Assembly: GCF_001434145.1 (NCBI RefSeq)
Contig: NZ_AZED01000013.1
Coordinates: 106,742 to 170,741, forward strand
Direction of reading: 5' to 3'
DNA length: 64,000 bases
Origin: Lentilactobacillus otakiensis DSM 19908 = JCM 15040
Lineage (GTDB): Bacteria; Bacillota; Bacilli; Lactobacillales; Lactobacillaceae
Shown here: positions 17,037 through 25,943 of the stretch, piece after piece
How positions within the stretch are numbered: position 1 is the stretch's first letter
Layout of the letters: the number at the start of each line of letters is the position of its first letter
Translations under genes and position numbers: made by a program
The notes under the pieces: model-generated
Seen by the model: the letters and a program-made list of their open reading frames with translations, nothing else
Database searches by the model: none
What the model was told of the DNA's origin: nothing

Positions 17037-17627
17037 TTAAACATAAAGTAGGCTACGTTGTTTAGCAGCCTTTTGCATATGGTCATACAAGTGGTCCCCA
17101 ATCATTTGGGTACCAACAGTCTTAAACCCTTTACGTTCATATAATTTTTTTGCTTCAGGATTTTCGAAATCAACGTTTAAGCCAATCACTGATTTGCCAT
17201 CATTCAATGCCATGCGCGGTACGGCTGCAAGCAACTTGCTGCCGATACCGTGGCCCTGCCATTTAGGATCAACGGCGATGGAATCCAAGTACCATTCATC
17301 GGTATTGGTTTCGGAATCAGGAATATATGGCTCTTTAAAATCGGCACTCTTCTTCGATAAATTAATCAGAACCTTGTTGATATCGTCCTCGTTTTCGCTG
17401 GGGTAACCAAACACAACCCCAACAACTTGGCCATCGGCCTCGGCCACCACGGTGGATGCCTTACTCGACAGATACGTGTCTGTCTGGTAAGCCCTCGTGA
17501 TGACCTTGGCTAATCCAGGTTCGGGAACGTCTTCTAATTCATCAAGTTCCATTTCATCAAAAATAATATCAATTAACGGGGCTATCTGGCCGGCGTCATC
17601 TTGCTGTGCTTCTCTAACGGTTATCAA
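17037..17627 (-). CDS. GNAT N-acetyltransferase
   Basis: 196 residues. Acetyl-CoA-binding motif A is WYLDSIAVDPKWQGHGIGSKLLAAV (about 128-152), with Q-x-x-G-h-G-x at its centre, followed by GLNVDFENPEAKKLYERKGF. Substrate unknown. The start is a TTG behind AGGAGG. Monocistronic between two terminators. Confidence 0.88.
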   Translation of the reverse strand: MITVREAQQDDAGQIAPLIDIIFDEMELDELEDVPEPGLAKVITRAYQTDTYLSSKASTVVAEADGQVVGVVFGYPSENEDDINKVLINLSKKSADFKEPYIPDSETNTDEWYLDSIAVDPKWQGHGIGSKLLAAVPRMALNDGKSVIGLNVDFENPEAKKLYERKGFKTVGTQMIGDHLYDHMQKAAKQRSLLYV

Positions 17628-17715
17628 AAAAATCCTCCTAATAAATGAACAATCTTTAGTATGTTACATCATATATTACTGAAGTTTTCATTTATTGTCA
17701 AAACTGGGGATTAAT

Positions 17716-18507
17716 TTACTGATCTTTTTCAGAATCGTTTTCATGATCCTGATCGTTGCTTTCATTCAAATCACTTTTAGGATTGCCCAACTGATTGCGC
17801 TGCAGCATGTCAAGTTCAGTCCGGATTTGGCCAAGGATTTCAATCTCTAATTTTTGGATTTCCAATGAATGTGGCAATTGATTTTGCGTTAAATTATCAA
17901 GCTTGGCATGTAAGATTCTCAGTTCATGTTCAGATTTTTGGTTCACATGATAGTCGTTTTCAGAACTCATTCGATCACGGTCGGCAGCCCGGTTTTGACT
18001 CATCATGATAATTGGCGCTTGAATCGCGGCAATACAGCTCAGTGCCAGGTTTAAGAGGATGAAGGGATACGGGTCAAAATTCATTCCAAATAAATGCAAT
18101 GCGTTGATGCACATCCAAGTCACTAACACAAATGTGAAAACACCAATGAAACCCCAACTACCACCGAAACGGGCAACGGCGTCCGAAACCTTTTGACCGA
18201 ACGTCAAACTTTTAGCCAAGTTGTCGTTGACATCAACAATATCATAGTCGTCACTCTGCATCGCTTTGGTGAGTCGCCGATTAATCTTCTTGGTTTGTTT
18301 GACATCCGAGTTAACCATGCCGTCAACTCTCATCAATTGGTATTTCAACAAATCATGGTCACAAATAAAATCGGTCACCTTGGCTTTTGGATAATCCCCC
18401 TTGATCAAGTTTCTGGTTGCAGGTTCCAAATCTCTAAGATACCGGCCATCAATGATCATGTGCTCACGATGGTCAATGAAGCAAATTGCTGTTTTAGGTT
18501 CTGCCAT
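17716..18507 (-). CDS. DUF1003 membrane protein
   Basis: 263 residues. The DUF1003 core lies at about 100-200: FGQKVSDAVARFGGSWGFIG, then two membrane segments and the conserved QAPIIMMSQNRAADRDR. The charged N-terminal part and a coiled-coil tail (about 205-245) are cytoplasmic. The role of DUF1003 is not established. RBS GGGAGGGG. Confidence 0.85.
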   Translation of the reverse strand: MAEPKTAICFIDHREHMIIDGRYLRDLEPATRNLIKGDYPKAKVTDFICDHDLLKYQLMRVDGMVNSDVKQTKKINRRLTKAMQSDDYDIVDVNDNLAKSLTFGQKVSDAVARFGGSWGFIGVFTFVLVTWMCINALHLFGMNFDPYPFILLNLALSCIAAIQAPIIMMSQNRAADRDRMSSENDYHVNQKSEHELRILHAKLDNLTQNQLPHSLEIQKLEIEILGQIRTELDMLQRNQLGNPKSDLNESNDQDHENDSEKDQ

Positions 18508-18535
18508 GTTCTCTACCCCTCCCTAATATGTATGT

Positions 18536-18582
18536 AAAAAAGAATGTCCTACCGATTATTATATCAGTAAGACATTCTTTTA
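18536..18582 (-). terminator. terminator after the 58-aa protein
   Basis: AAAGAATGTCTTAC/GTAGGACATTCTTT with a T tail on the minus strand. Confidence 0.8.
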
Positions 18583-18632
18583 AAATCATTTAATAGTCGT
18601 CTAAAACTAGAGCCTAACCAAAGCCTGAAACA

Positions 18633-18809
18633 TTATGCCTTAATTAAATCTGATTTTGCTTTCAACAAAGCAGCCTTCAAAGCACGAATATGCTCTTGGG
18701 TTTCTTTGTCTTCCTCTGCGCCCTTCATCCATGTTAATACAGACAAATTAGTTTCCATTTCAGCAATAATTTTTTGAACCGTCTGATCCGATTCACCATT
18801 GGTAGACAT
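18633..18809 (-). CDS. small hypothetical protein, 58 aa
   Basis: MSTNGESDQTVQKIIAEMET onward, a short amphipathic helical protein (KALKAALLKAKSDLI-like tail). The ATG at 18809 follows AAGGAGG, so it is probably expressed. No recognised family. Confidence 0.7.
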   Translation of the reverse strand: MSTNGESDQTVQKIIAEMETNLSVLTWMKGAEEDKETQEHIRALKAALLKAKSDLIKA

Positions 18810-18968
18810 ATCTAGTCTCCTCCTTAAGTTAATACCCATACTATACCAGAAGGAGACGAAAACACAACGGAAATGAACTCGCTTTCATCAAATTCTAATT
18901 TATAATTTGCATAAGTTATCCAACCATTGATCTTACAATGTTCATTTGTGCACAATATGAGTATTCTT

Positions 18969-19847
18969 CTAATCAAGGACGGCTGAAATGTCTTGTGGGA
19001 GTTGGGATTTAAAGCTCAACCCCCTGTTTGAAAATGGATCCTCAAAACTTAACTCGGTTGCATGGAGTGCCTGACGGTTAATCCCAAAATTCATCGGTCC
19101 ATGATACAACTCATCGCCGAGCAACGGATGGCCGATTGAGGCGAAATGGACCCGAATTTGGTGGGTTCGGCCAGTGTGAAGGACTACATCAACCAAAGTC
19201 CGGTCTGCCAAGGCACGATTGACCCAGTATTCGGTTTGAGCCGATTTACCCTCGGGACTGATTATTTGCCCATACCCTTCCGGATCTTTGGCGATCGGCT
19301 TGTCAATCAGATCATGATCCGGCAGACCAACGCCTGCGACAACTGCCTGATACTTTTTATGAAGGTGCTTTGCAGCTAAGAGTTCATTTGCCAAGCTATT
19401 GGCTAATTGATGCTTGGCGATCAAAACGATCCCGCTGGTGAACCGATCCAATCGCGTAATAATATGGGGAACTAAATTTTCAGCGCGTTCGCTCATCAAA
19501 TGACCTTTGACCCGGTTGACCAAGGTGTCATCCCGATTCGCCGGTCCGGGAACCACCGTTAGTCCGGCTTGTTTATCGACCACCAGCCAATTGTCATCCT
19601 CGTAAAGAATTCTGATTGGGCCATGACTGACGGCAACGTTTGGGTCACTGACTTCGGCAGGCAGCTTGACGACGACCCGATCACCGACATGAAGTGATAC
19701 GGTGCCATCGACTGGCTGATCACCGATCAGGAAGGAACCGCCATTTGTCTTAGTTCGTTTGTACATTCGATGACTGATCCCCTTGGTGTTTAGAAATTTT
19801 TTTAATGATTGTGGATCGTTTTTAGTGACTGTCCAGGAAAATTTCAA
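18969..19847 (-). CDS. RluA/RluD-family pseudouridine synthase
   Basis: Isomerises uridine in 23S rRNA or tRNA. About 292 residues: an N-terminal S4-like region (SLKKFLNTKGIS), then the catalytic motif HIITRLDRFTSGIVLIAK with the active Asp (about residue 140), and TGRTHQIRVHFASIGHPLLGD near 235, both diagnostic. I take the TTG at 19847 behind GGGAGG; reading further upstream adds a Cys-rich segment with no family match. Divergent from nox. Confidence 0.9.
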   Translation of the reverse strand: MKFSWTVTKNDPQSLKKFLNTKGISHRMYKRTKTNGGSFLIGDQPVDGTVSLHVGDRVVVKLPAEVSDPNVAVSHGPIRILYEDDNWLVVDKQAGLTVVPGPANRDDTLVNRVKGHLMSERAENLVPHIITRLDRFTSGIVLIAKHQLANSLANELLAAKHLHKKYQAVVAGVGLPDHDLIDKPIAKDPEGYGQIISPEGKSAQTEYWVNRALADRTLVDVVLHTGRTHQIRVHFASIGHPLLGDELYHGPMNFGINRQALHATELSFEDPFSNRGLSFKSQLPQDISAVLD

Positions 19848-19973
19848 AATAGCCTCCCAAAAAATATTTTTTATGTTGTGTACAACTATTTCGCCTGCGT
19901 TATAAATCCTATTCCGACAACAACCGTAGCATGTGAACGGATTTTCATATGGATAAATGCCAATGTCAAGCTC

Positions 19974-20001
19974 TTGACATCGCTTGCACAACTTGTAATA
20001 T
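19974..20001 (+). promoter_or_regulatory. promoter of the broken nox gene
   Basis: TTGACA, 16 bases, TAATAT. The stretch between it and the ATG holds an inverted pair TTGTA/TACAA and a TTGTGAA half-site that resembles half of a Rex box; a redox operator is only a suggestion. Confidence 0.5.
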
Positions 20002-20053
20002 GTAAGTACAAGCATTGCTTGTGAATCTTTTATAAAACAGAGGAGAAGTTAAT

Positions 20054-21411
20054 ATGAAAATTGCAGTTATTGGTTGTACTCATGCAGGCACCTTTGCCAT
20101 CAAAACTATTTTAGCAGAACACCCAGACGCACAGGTGACTGTTTACGAAAAGAATGACAACATTTCGTTTCTCTCATGCGGAATCGCCTTATATCTCGGG
20201 GGACATGTAAAGGATCCGCAAGGCTTGTTCTATTCTAGCCCAGACGAACTTAAAAAACTAGGCGCCAGCGTTAAGATGCATCATGAAGTAACTAATGTTA
20301 ACCCTGCTTCCAAAACCATTGAAGTGACTGATTTGGAAAATGATCAAAAATTCGAAGATAGTTATGACAAATTAGTCGCTACCACCGGTTCATGGCCAGT
20401 TATTCCACCAATCAAAGGTGTTGACAACAAGAACGTTTACCTTTGTAAGAACTGGAATCATGCCCAAGAATTATTTGAAACTGCCCCAGAAAAGAAACGA
20501 ATCACAATTGTCGGTGCCGGCTACATTGGTGCCGAATTAGCTGAAGCTTACAACACAAAGGGCCATGAAGTTACCTTGCTGGATGGTGCCGACCGCATCA
20601 TGAGCAAGTATTTTGATAAGGAATTTACCGACGTTGTTGAAAAAGACTTCACTAATCACGGCGTTACTCTCGGCCTCGACCAACAAGTAACTGAAATCTC
20701 AGGTGATGACACTGTTACCATCAAGACGACCAAGGGTTCATACGAAACTGACCTGGTTGTCTTGTGTGTCGGCTTCCGTCCCAACACCGCATTGTTCCAA
20801 GGCAAATTAGCAATGACCGACAACGGTGCTTTGATTACCAATGAATACATGCAGACTTCCGATCCTGACATTTATGGTGCCGGTGATAGTGTTGCGGTTC
20901 ATTACAACCCAACTCACGGTTTGGCTTACATTCCATTGGCAACCACGCCGTTCGCCAAGGAGTTTTAGTTGGCAAGAACATTGAAAAGCCAACCGTTAAA
21001 TACATGGGAACCCAATCATCATCTGGCTTGAAACTTTATGACAAGACAATTGTTTCAACCGGCTTGACCATGGCTGCCGCAAAAGAACAAGGCATTAACG
21101 CCCGCGAAGTCATCGTAACTGATAACTATCGTCCAGAGTTCATGCCAACTACTGACCCGGTCTTGATGTCATTAGTTTACGATCCAGATTCACGTCGAAT
21201 CCTGGGCGGCTCATTATTAAGCACCTATGATGTTTCACAATCAGCCAACACCCTTTCCGTATGTATCCAAAATGAAAACACGATCGATGATTTGGCAATG
21301 GTTGACATGTTATTCCAGCCACAGTTTGACCGTCCGTTCAACTACTTGAACATTTTGGCACAAGCTGCTCAAGAACAAGAAGCCAAGGTTACTGAGACCG
21401 CTTCAAAATAA
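20054..21411 (+). pseudogene. nox: NADH oxidase, broken by a one-base deletion
   Basis: FAD-dependent NADH oxidase of the H2O-forming type. Residues 1-304 read normally: N-terminal nucleotide-binding start KIAVIGCTHAGTFAIKTI, redox Cys in SFLSCGIALYLGG, second Rossmann motif IVGAGYIGAELAEAY, and DIYGAGDSVAVHY. After LAYIPLAT the frame is lost: the sequence at 20942-20949 reads ACC-AC-GCC where relatives need ACC-AAC-GCC. Adding one A at 20945 restores a 452-residue protein, exactly the length of the intact paralogue at 36928, and the rest (21004-21411) matches the family's dimerisation domain. Recent inactivation or an assembly error. Confidence 0.92.
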
Positions 21412-21427
21412 CGGTTACATTTTAGCT

Positions 21428-21456
21428 TTGTAAATAACTTGGAACCACGTTATAAT
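21428..21456 (+). promoter_or_regulatory. promoter of a candidate small RNA
   Basis: TTGTAA, 17 bases, TATAAT, lying after the nox stop and not directly before any coding start. Confidence 0.6.
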
Positions 21457-21461
21457 ATTTA

Positions 21462-21543
21462 CGCATGGTGATGACGATCTTTCTAAACCACATTTAGCGT
21501 CTCACAAATGCATCCCGTCGGACTTCTGTTCGGCGGGTTTTCT
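21462..21543 (+). ncRNA. candidate small RNA or leader, about 80 nt
   Basis: Begins a few bases after a TATAAT box, contains no start codon with ribosome site followed by a useful frame, and ends at a strong terminator CCCGTCGGACTTC/GTTCGGCGGG-TTTTCTT (21514-21543). No known RNA family recognised. It might instead be an attenuating leader of the UPF0145 gene, which begins 76 bases later. Confidence 0.5.
21514..21543 (+). terminator. terminator between nox and the UPF0145 gene
   Basis: CCCGTCGGA and its complement CGGCGGG with a small loop and TTTTCTT tail. Confidence 0.8.
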
Positions 21544-21618
21544 TATATAATGCTTGTTGTATCCGTAATTTACGCTATACTTATGGCAGATTCAGAAAAG
21601 AAATTGGAGGAATTAATC

Positions 21619-21945
21619 ATGGCTGAAGATCACTTTATTATCTCAACGACTGAACACATCCCTGGAAAAGAATACGACGTGATTGGTGAAGTATTTGGAC
21701 TCACAACCCAATCTAAAAACGTTGTCCGAAACATCGGTGCCGGCTTGAAAAACATTGTCGGTGGTGAAATCAAAGACTACACCAAAATGTTGGACGAAGC
21801 TCGAAACGTTGCGGTTGACCGTTTGAAGCAAAACGCCATTGAAATGGGTGCAGATGCCGTGGTCATGATGCGGTTTGACTCTGGTTCAATTGGTGCTGAC
21901 ATGCAGTCAGTGGCTGCGTATGGGACAGCCGTTAAGTATAAGTAA
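21619..21945 (+). CDS. UPF0145/YbjQ-family protein
   Basis: 108 residues. [21 protein letters not shown] at the start, then [33 protein letters not shown] and a closing AYGTAVKY, the full UPF0145 (heavy-metal-binding, YbjQ) pattern, a pentamer-forming fold. Function unknown. The ATG at 21619 follows TTGGAGG and gives the family length; a longer reading would include the sRNA terminator region. Confidence 0.9.
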   Translation: MAEDHFIISTTEHIPGKEYDVIGEVFGLTTQSKNVVRNIGAGLKNIVGGEIKDYTKMLDEARNVAVDRLKQNAIEMGADAVVMMRFDSGSIGADMQSVAAYGTAVKYK

Positions 21946-21965
21946 TTTTAATTTGTAGATTATAT

Positions 21966-21997
21966 GGTCTGAAGACGTTTGTCTTTGGGCCTTTTTT
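21966..21997 (+). terminator. terminator after the UPF0145 gene
   Basis: GGTCTGAAGAC/GTCTTTGGGCC with a six-T tail. Confidence 0.8.
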
Positions 21998-22030
21998 GTT
22001 TTTTGGAGCACTCCTTTTATTTTGTGAAAA

Positions 22031-22140
22031 CGTGCTCCTCGGAGCAATAACCTGCAGCTAAGGGAAGGATATCAAAAATCAAACTCGATTTTCGACATCC
22101 TTCCCTTAGCTTACGGTTATTCCCGCTCCGAGTCGCACTC
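22031..22140. repeat. long imperfect inverted repeat (hairpin)
   Basis: The arms share GTGC--TCGGAGC, AATAACC, AGCTAAGGGAAGGAT and AAAATC in inverted order around a short AAACTC loop. About 110 bases, between the UPF0145 terminator and the surface-protein gene. One end (GAGTGCGACTCGGAGCG) resembles the end of the hairpin at 49378. No coding content; 22141-22257 holds only the AT-rich region before the next start. Confidence 0.75.
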
Positions 22141-22257
22141 TGTAAAATATCTGTAAATGACACGTAAAGGTTTAACCAACTTCAATTCAAATCCAGGTTT
22201 TCACGATACTATGAAATCACAGGAACAAATTCTTGAAAATTCATGGAGATGAAATTG

Positions 22258-24351
22258 ATGATTGTTAAGTTGAAAAGTTCGATTTTTATCTCAGCGGTGG
22301 CGCTGGGAATGCTTGGGGTGAGTTGTGTGTCTGTCCAACCTGCTCATGCCAACAGCAAGAGCCAAATTGTGTCAGAACATTCGTTGACCAGTAAAGCGAG
22401 CAAAAGAAGTGTCACATTCACTGGGACATCCGCTCTTTACTCCAAGCCAAGGGTGAGCAAAGGCGCTCGAGTCGTCGCATCGACTAGCATTTTAAAAGGG
22501 TTGGCTGCTTCGAAGTCTTCCAGCGATAACTTTGCTGCTTATCGGCAGGCAACCGCCAAGAACGGCACTGTCTACTACAAAGTGACCTCATTTGACGGCA
22601 AATACCGCGGCTGGATTTACGGTGGGAAGAAACCTGGTCAATTCAAAGGTGGCTTGGAAAACTTTACCACTTTCAGTCAAACCAGCATGCCTTCTAATCT
22701 GAGTAACTATACGTTTAAGATTGCCGCACCAGGTTTTCAAAACGACGGCAAAACGGTTACATACAAAGCACCACTTAATACGACCTATGGAGCTGGCAAA
22801 CAGATTGGCGATTCGGTGAAATACGCCAACACGACTTTTAAGATCGACGATATGGGCACCCGAACGCGTGAGGGTGATGTTTGGGTCCACATTAGTGCGA
22901 TCAACTCGGACGATGCCCGGTCAAATGGCTGGATCCTCTATAAAGGGCTTCGGCAAGCAGAGTCACCGATACCAAACAATTCCCTGAGAATCGACTTGGT
23001 GGATTCGCAAGGTAACTTGATCCGATATATTAATTACACTGATGCCAACGCCCAATATGATCAACCACTAGGCGTTCCTTATGGCACTTCGTGGACCCTG
23101 GGCAATGACGACTTGGCAAACATCCAAGTGGCCGTCCGCCAAGCCCTGCAAGGAACCGGGTACACTTTAGACGCCATTTCAGCCAATCAAGCCGGTTTCC
23201 TCGCCCAGGCGAAATTTGGGCATAAAGCATCCCTCACGATTAAGACTGCCGACTCAATTCCAACCAATGCTGTTCGGATCAACATTGTCAACAGTGCCAA
23301 TGCTGTTGTTGATACGGTGGATTACGCCCGGAATGGTGCGCAATCAGGCCAGACACTTGGAACGCCTTCACTAAGCGGCACGGATCAAAAAACGATTTTG
23401 ACTAACATCTCAACCGCGCTCAAAGATTCTGGTTATCAACTAACTGATTTATCAAATGATCAGATTGCTGACCTTGCCAAAGCCCAATTCGGCGGTTCAG
23501 TTTATCTCAAAGCCGCCAATACTGATACCACAATTGCCGACAACGCCGTCCGAATTAATTTTACCGACCCGAGTTCCGGGAAAGTCATTAAATCGATCGA
23601 TTATGTCAACACAGATGCCGATGATCCGGCCAAAAAGGGATCCACCCTTGGCACCCAAAAGGCGGGCAAATGGTCAATGGATGACAATGATGTCGTTGAA
23701 ATCAACGCTTTGGCCGCTTCTGCTTTATCAGGTACCGGCTACATCTTGAACAACGAGCATTTATCTGACGACCAGCAGACCACCTTGGCTCAAGCTAAAT
23801 TCGGCAGTTCAGTCTCAGTCAACGTTGGCAAATCAGCCAACTCAACTAATTTTGCGTTATATGCTACCGCAGCGTCAGATGACAGTGCCAACACTCAACA
23901 GCTCACCGCAACCAGCCTACCATACGTTAACAATAGCTGGGAATTTCCGGATGTTGGTGGCAGCAGCAAGCCGACATACAGCCAATTGAGTGCTGCAGCG
24001 ATTGCCGGGATGTCTGCAAGCAACCTCAGTAACTTCAAGCAAGCGTTAGGAAAGTATAGTTCTGACTCCCTGGCAAAAATCAACGCTGATTTTAAATCCG
24101 CAGCAGAAATGCAATATGTTGATTCAGGTCAAACTGCTTCACTGAATAAATCGGACTTGAGCTTTGTAACCAACAACCTCAAGACCAGCAGCTGGTCAAC
24201 CCTTCATTCGCCCAAGTACCCCGTATTCACCAAGAATGGCAATGGCGAAGCGTCAATTGATTGGCAGACCATCACCTATCAAGCAAAGTCAGCCAAACAA
24301 AACCCAACCGACAATTCACTAGCTGTTTACTACACTTATGATGCCCAGTAA
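22258..24351 (+). CDS. large secreted surface protein with SH3-like and three tandem repeats
   Basis: About 697 residues. A signal peptide (hydrophobic IFISAVALGMLGVSCVSV, cleavage near AHA-NS) leads into two SH3b/GW-like modules (RGWIYGGK near 117, NGWILYKGL near 225). Then come three related units of about 90-100 residues (roughly 239-330, 333-424 and 426-527), each with NxxRIxh, a central LG, GTGY/DSGYxL and LAQAKFG. A C-terminal region of about 170 residues has no recognised motif. No LPXTG, LysM or membrane tail, so it is either released or held by the GW-like modules. GGAG precedes the ATG. It is 39 bases before a second secreted-protein gene. Confidence 0.82.
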   Translation: MIVKLKSSIFISAVALGMLGVSCVSVQPAHANSKSQIVSEHSLTSKASKRSVTFTGTSALYSKPRVSKGARVVASTSILKGLAASKSSSDNFAAYRQATAKNGTVYYKVTSFDGKYRGWIYGGKKPGQFKGGLENFTTFSQTSMPSNLSNYTFKIAAPGFQNDGKTVTYKAPLNTTYGAGKQIGDSVKYANTTFKIDDMGTRTREGDVWVHISAINSDDARSNGWILYKGLRQAESPIPNNSLRIDLVDSQGNLIRYINYTDANAQYDQPLGVPYGTSWTLGNDDLANIQVAVRQALQGTGYTLDAISANQAGFLAQAKFGHKASLTIKTADSIPTNAVRINIVNSANAVVDTVDYARNGAQSGQTLGTPSLSGTDQKTILTNISTALKDSGYQLTDLSNDQIADLAKAQFGGSVYLKAANTDTTIADNAVRINFTDPSSGKVIKSIDYVNTDADDPAKKGSTLGTQKAGKWSMDDNDVVEINALAASALSGTGYILNNEHLSDDQQTTLAQAKFGSSVSVNVGKSANSTNFALYATAASDDSANTQQLTATSLPYVNNSWEFPDVGGSSKPTYSQLSAAAIAGMSASNLSNFKQALGKYSSDSLAKINADFKSAAEMQYVDSGQTASLNKSDLSFVTNNLKTSSWSTLHSPKYPVFTKNGNGEASIDWQTITYQAKSAKQNPTDNSLAVYYTYDAQ

Positions 24352-24390
24352 TCAGGCACACCAACAATTTAAGAAAAGGACTAGATAAGC

Positions 24391-25875
24391 ATGAATAAAC
24401 CTTTAAAAACCGTTGTGGCATTTGCACTGGCCTTTACCGCCGCAGGATTGTTTGCGACTTCCGGAAATGCCAAGGCTGATATCATTGACGTCCCCGGCGC
24501 CACCAAATCAATTCCCCAAGTCAATGCCGGCAACGTCTTAACCAACTATGAGTCAAGCGACCTCAAAGATATCAATAACACTTCTCCCGTTGGTAACATG
24601 GATCGAAAATATAATCAGGGAACCATCGATCCAAATGTGGACAACCCCGGTGACACATTTGCCACTACTTCGGCGACAACGACCACCGCGAACTCGTTTA
24701 AAACTCAATGGTTCCTCCCAGACGGTTTTAACGTCACCGATTACCAACACGGCAACTTTCAAAGTGTTGCCTTGGATGATTCCGGTAACGTGTACTTTGT
24801 GGAATCTAACGGAAGTGATACCAATCTCGGCGTGATTATTAAATTTAATACCAACAAATTAAAACAACTAGGTTTGGAAAATGATCCAATGGCCTTGTGG
24901 AAAGCCTTCAACTATTTCAATCCGTATACCGAAGATGGCATTGCGCATAATAACCAATATGACGACCTTTATGAATCAATGAAGGATTCTTTCAAGACCG
25001 TCAAATCACTTTCCAGCCAACTGGCAACCGTGAAGTCTGATATCAATGACCTCCGAAACGCCAAACGAACCGCCCAGTCTGAATTCAAGAAGGCCAGCAG
25101 CGCGACTAAGAAACATTTAACAGCAGTTCTCAAATCAAATGCAACCCAATCCGCAGCTGATCAGAAAAAAGCAGCTGCCCTTGAAAAGAAACTGGCTATC
25201 GCCCAGAGTCAAATTGACAAGATTAAATCCAAAAATCCAGACTTGTTCAAAAACATCGAAGTGGCTGAAACTGCTCAGTTGAGCCCACAGGTCGATATCG
25301 GTCATGGGCAGACGTTGACTTTCAACCCCCAGAATAAGCATCTCTATCTGGTTGAAGACAATACGTTGACCGACTTACGGAACCGCGATGAAAACAATAA
25401 CGTTTTGGAAATCGATCCCAATACGATGGACCCCATCCGTCAGTATAATTTCAAGATGTTCCAAGGGACCAAAGGCAATCTTCAGCTGCACACATTGGCA
25501 TTTGATAAGAACGGGAACGCCTACTGGGGCAGAAAAAATGGCATGGGCTATATGATTTTCTATGGTCGGCTTGATGAAAACGGCGTCAAATTCGCCGCTG
25601 CACCTGAAAAGCTGAAGACCCGTGGTGGCTCCCCGAACCAAGGAGTGGCATTCAATAATGTCAATAACCGAATCTATGTCGTCTCAGATGATGTGTTGAC
25701 TTCGATTCCAATTGATAAACTCGTTGCTGGGACCGCAACTCCGGATGACGTTAACTATTCCGTCTTCCAGTCCAAACGAGAATGGGAGTGTCTGGCATTT
25801 GATTCGCAAGGCTATGGCCATCTCCTCGCCCTCTGGCCAGCCGAGTTGATGAAGACGACTGCACCTCTGAACTAA
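24391..25875 (+). CDS. secreted beta-propeller-like protein with coiled-coil insert
   Basis: 494 residues with a clear signal peptide (FALAFTAAGLFATSGNAKA-D). Five blade-like motifs of the form hxhxFDxxGNxYhV can be read: QSVALDDSGNVYFVES, LTFNPQNKHLYLVEDN, LHTLAFDKNGNAYWGRK, GVAFNNVNNRIYVVSDD and ECLAFDSQGYGHLLAL. Between blades 1 and 2 (about 190-290) lies a Lys/Ala/Gln-rich helical stretch typical of a coiled coil. No wall anchor. Follows the 697-aa protein closely and probably shares its transcript. A relation to NHL/YVTN-type propellers is inferred by pattern only. Confidence 0.8.
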   Translation: MNKPLKTVVAFALAFTAAGLFATSGNAKADIIDVPGATKSIPQVNAGNVLTNYESSDLKDINNTSPVGNMDRKYNQGTIDPNVDNPGDTFATTSATTTTANSFKTQWFLPDGFNVTDYQHGNFQSVALDDSGNVYFVESNGSDTNLGVIIKFNTNKLKQLGLENDPMALWKAFNYFNPYTEDGIAHNNQYDDLYESMKDSFKTVKSLSSQLATVKSDINDLRNAKRTAQSEFKKASSATKKHLTAVLKSNATQSAADQKKAAALEKKLAIAQSQIDKIKSKNPDLFKNIEVAETAQLSPQVDIGHGQTLTFNPQNKHLYLVEDNTLTDLRNRDENNNVLEIDPNTMDPIRQYNFKMFQGTKGNLQLHTLAFDKNGNAYWGRKNGMGYMIFYGRLDENGVKFAAAPEKLKTRGGSPNQGVAFNNVNNRIYVVSDDVLTSIPIDKLVAGTATPDDVNYSVFQSKREWECLAFDSQGYGHLLALWPAELMKTTAPLN

Positions 25876-25899
25876 ATTGAACAATTCACTAGGTAAACG

Positions 25900-25943
25900 A
25901 AAAGCCTGCAACCCAGCATTTAAGCTGAAGCTACAGGCTTTTA
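25900..25943. terminator. bidirectional terminator between convergent genes
   Basis: AAAAGCCTG/CAGGCTTTT with an inner AGC/GCT pairing; overlaps the stop codon of the minus-strand gene that follows. Confidence 0.75.

Noticed and set aside
21462..21543. Fluoride riboswitch
   Set aside because: GGTGATGACG looks faintly similar, but the required pairing and downstream motif are absent.
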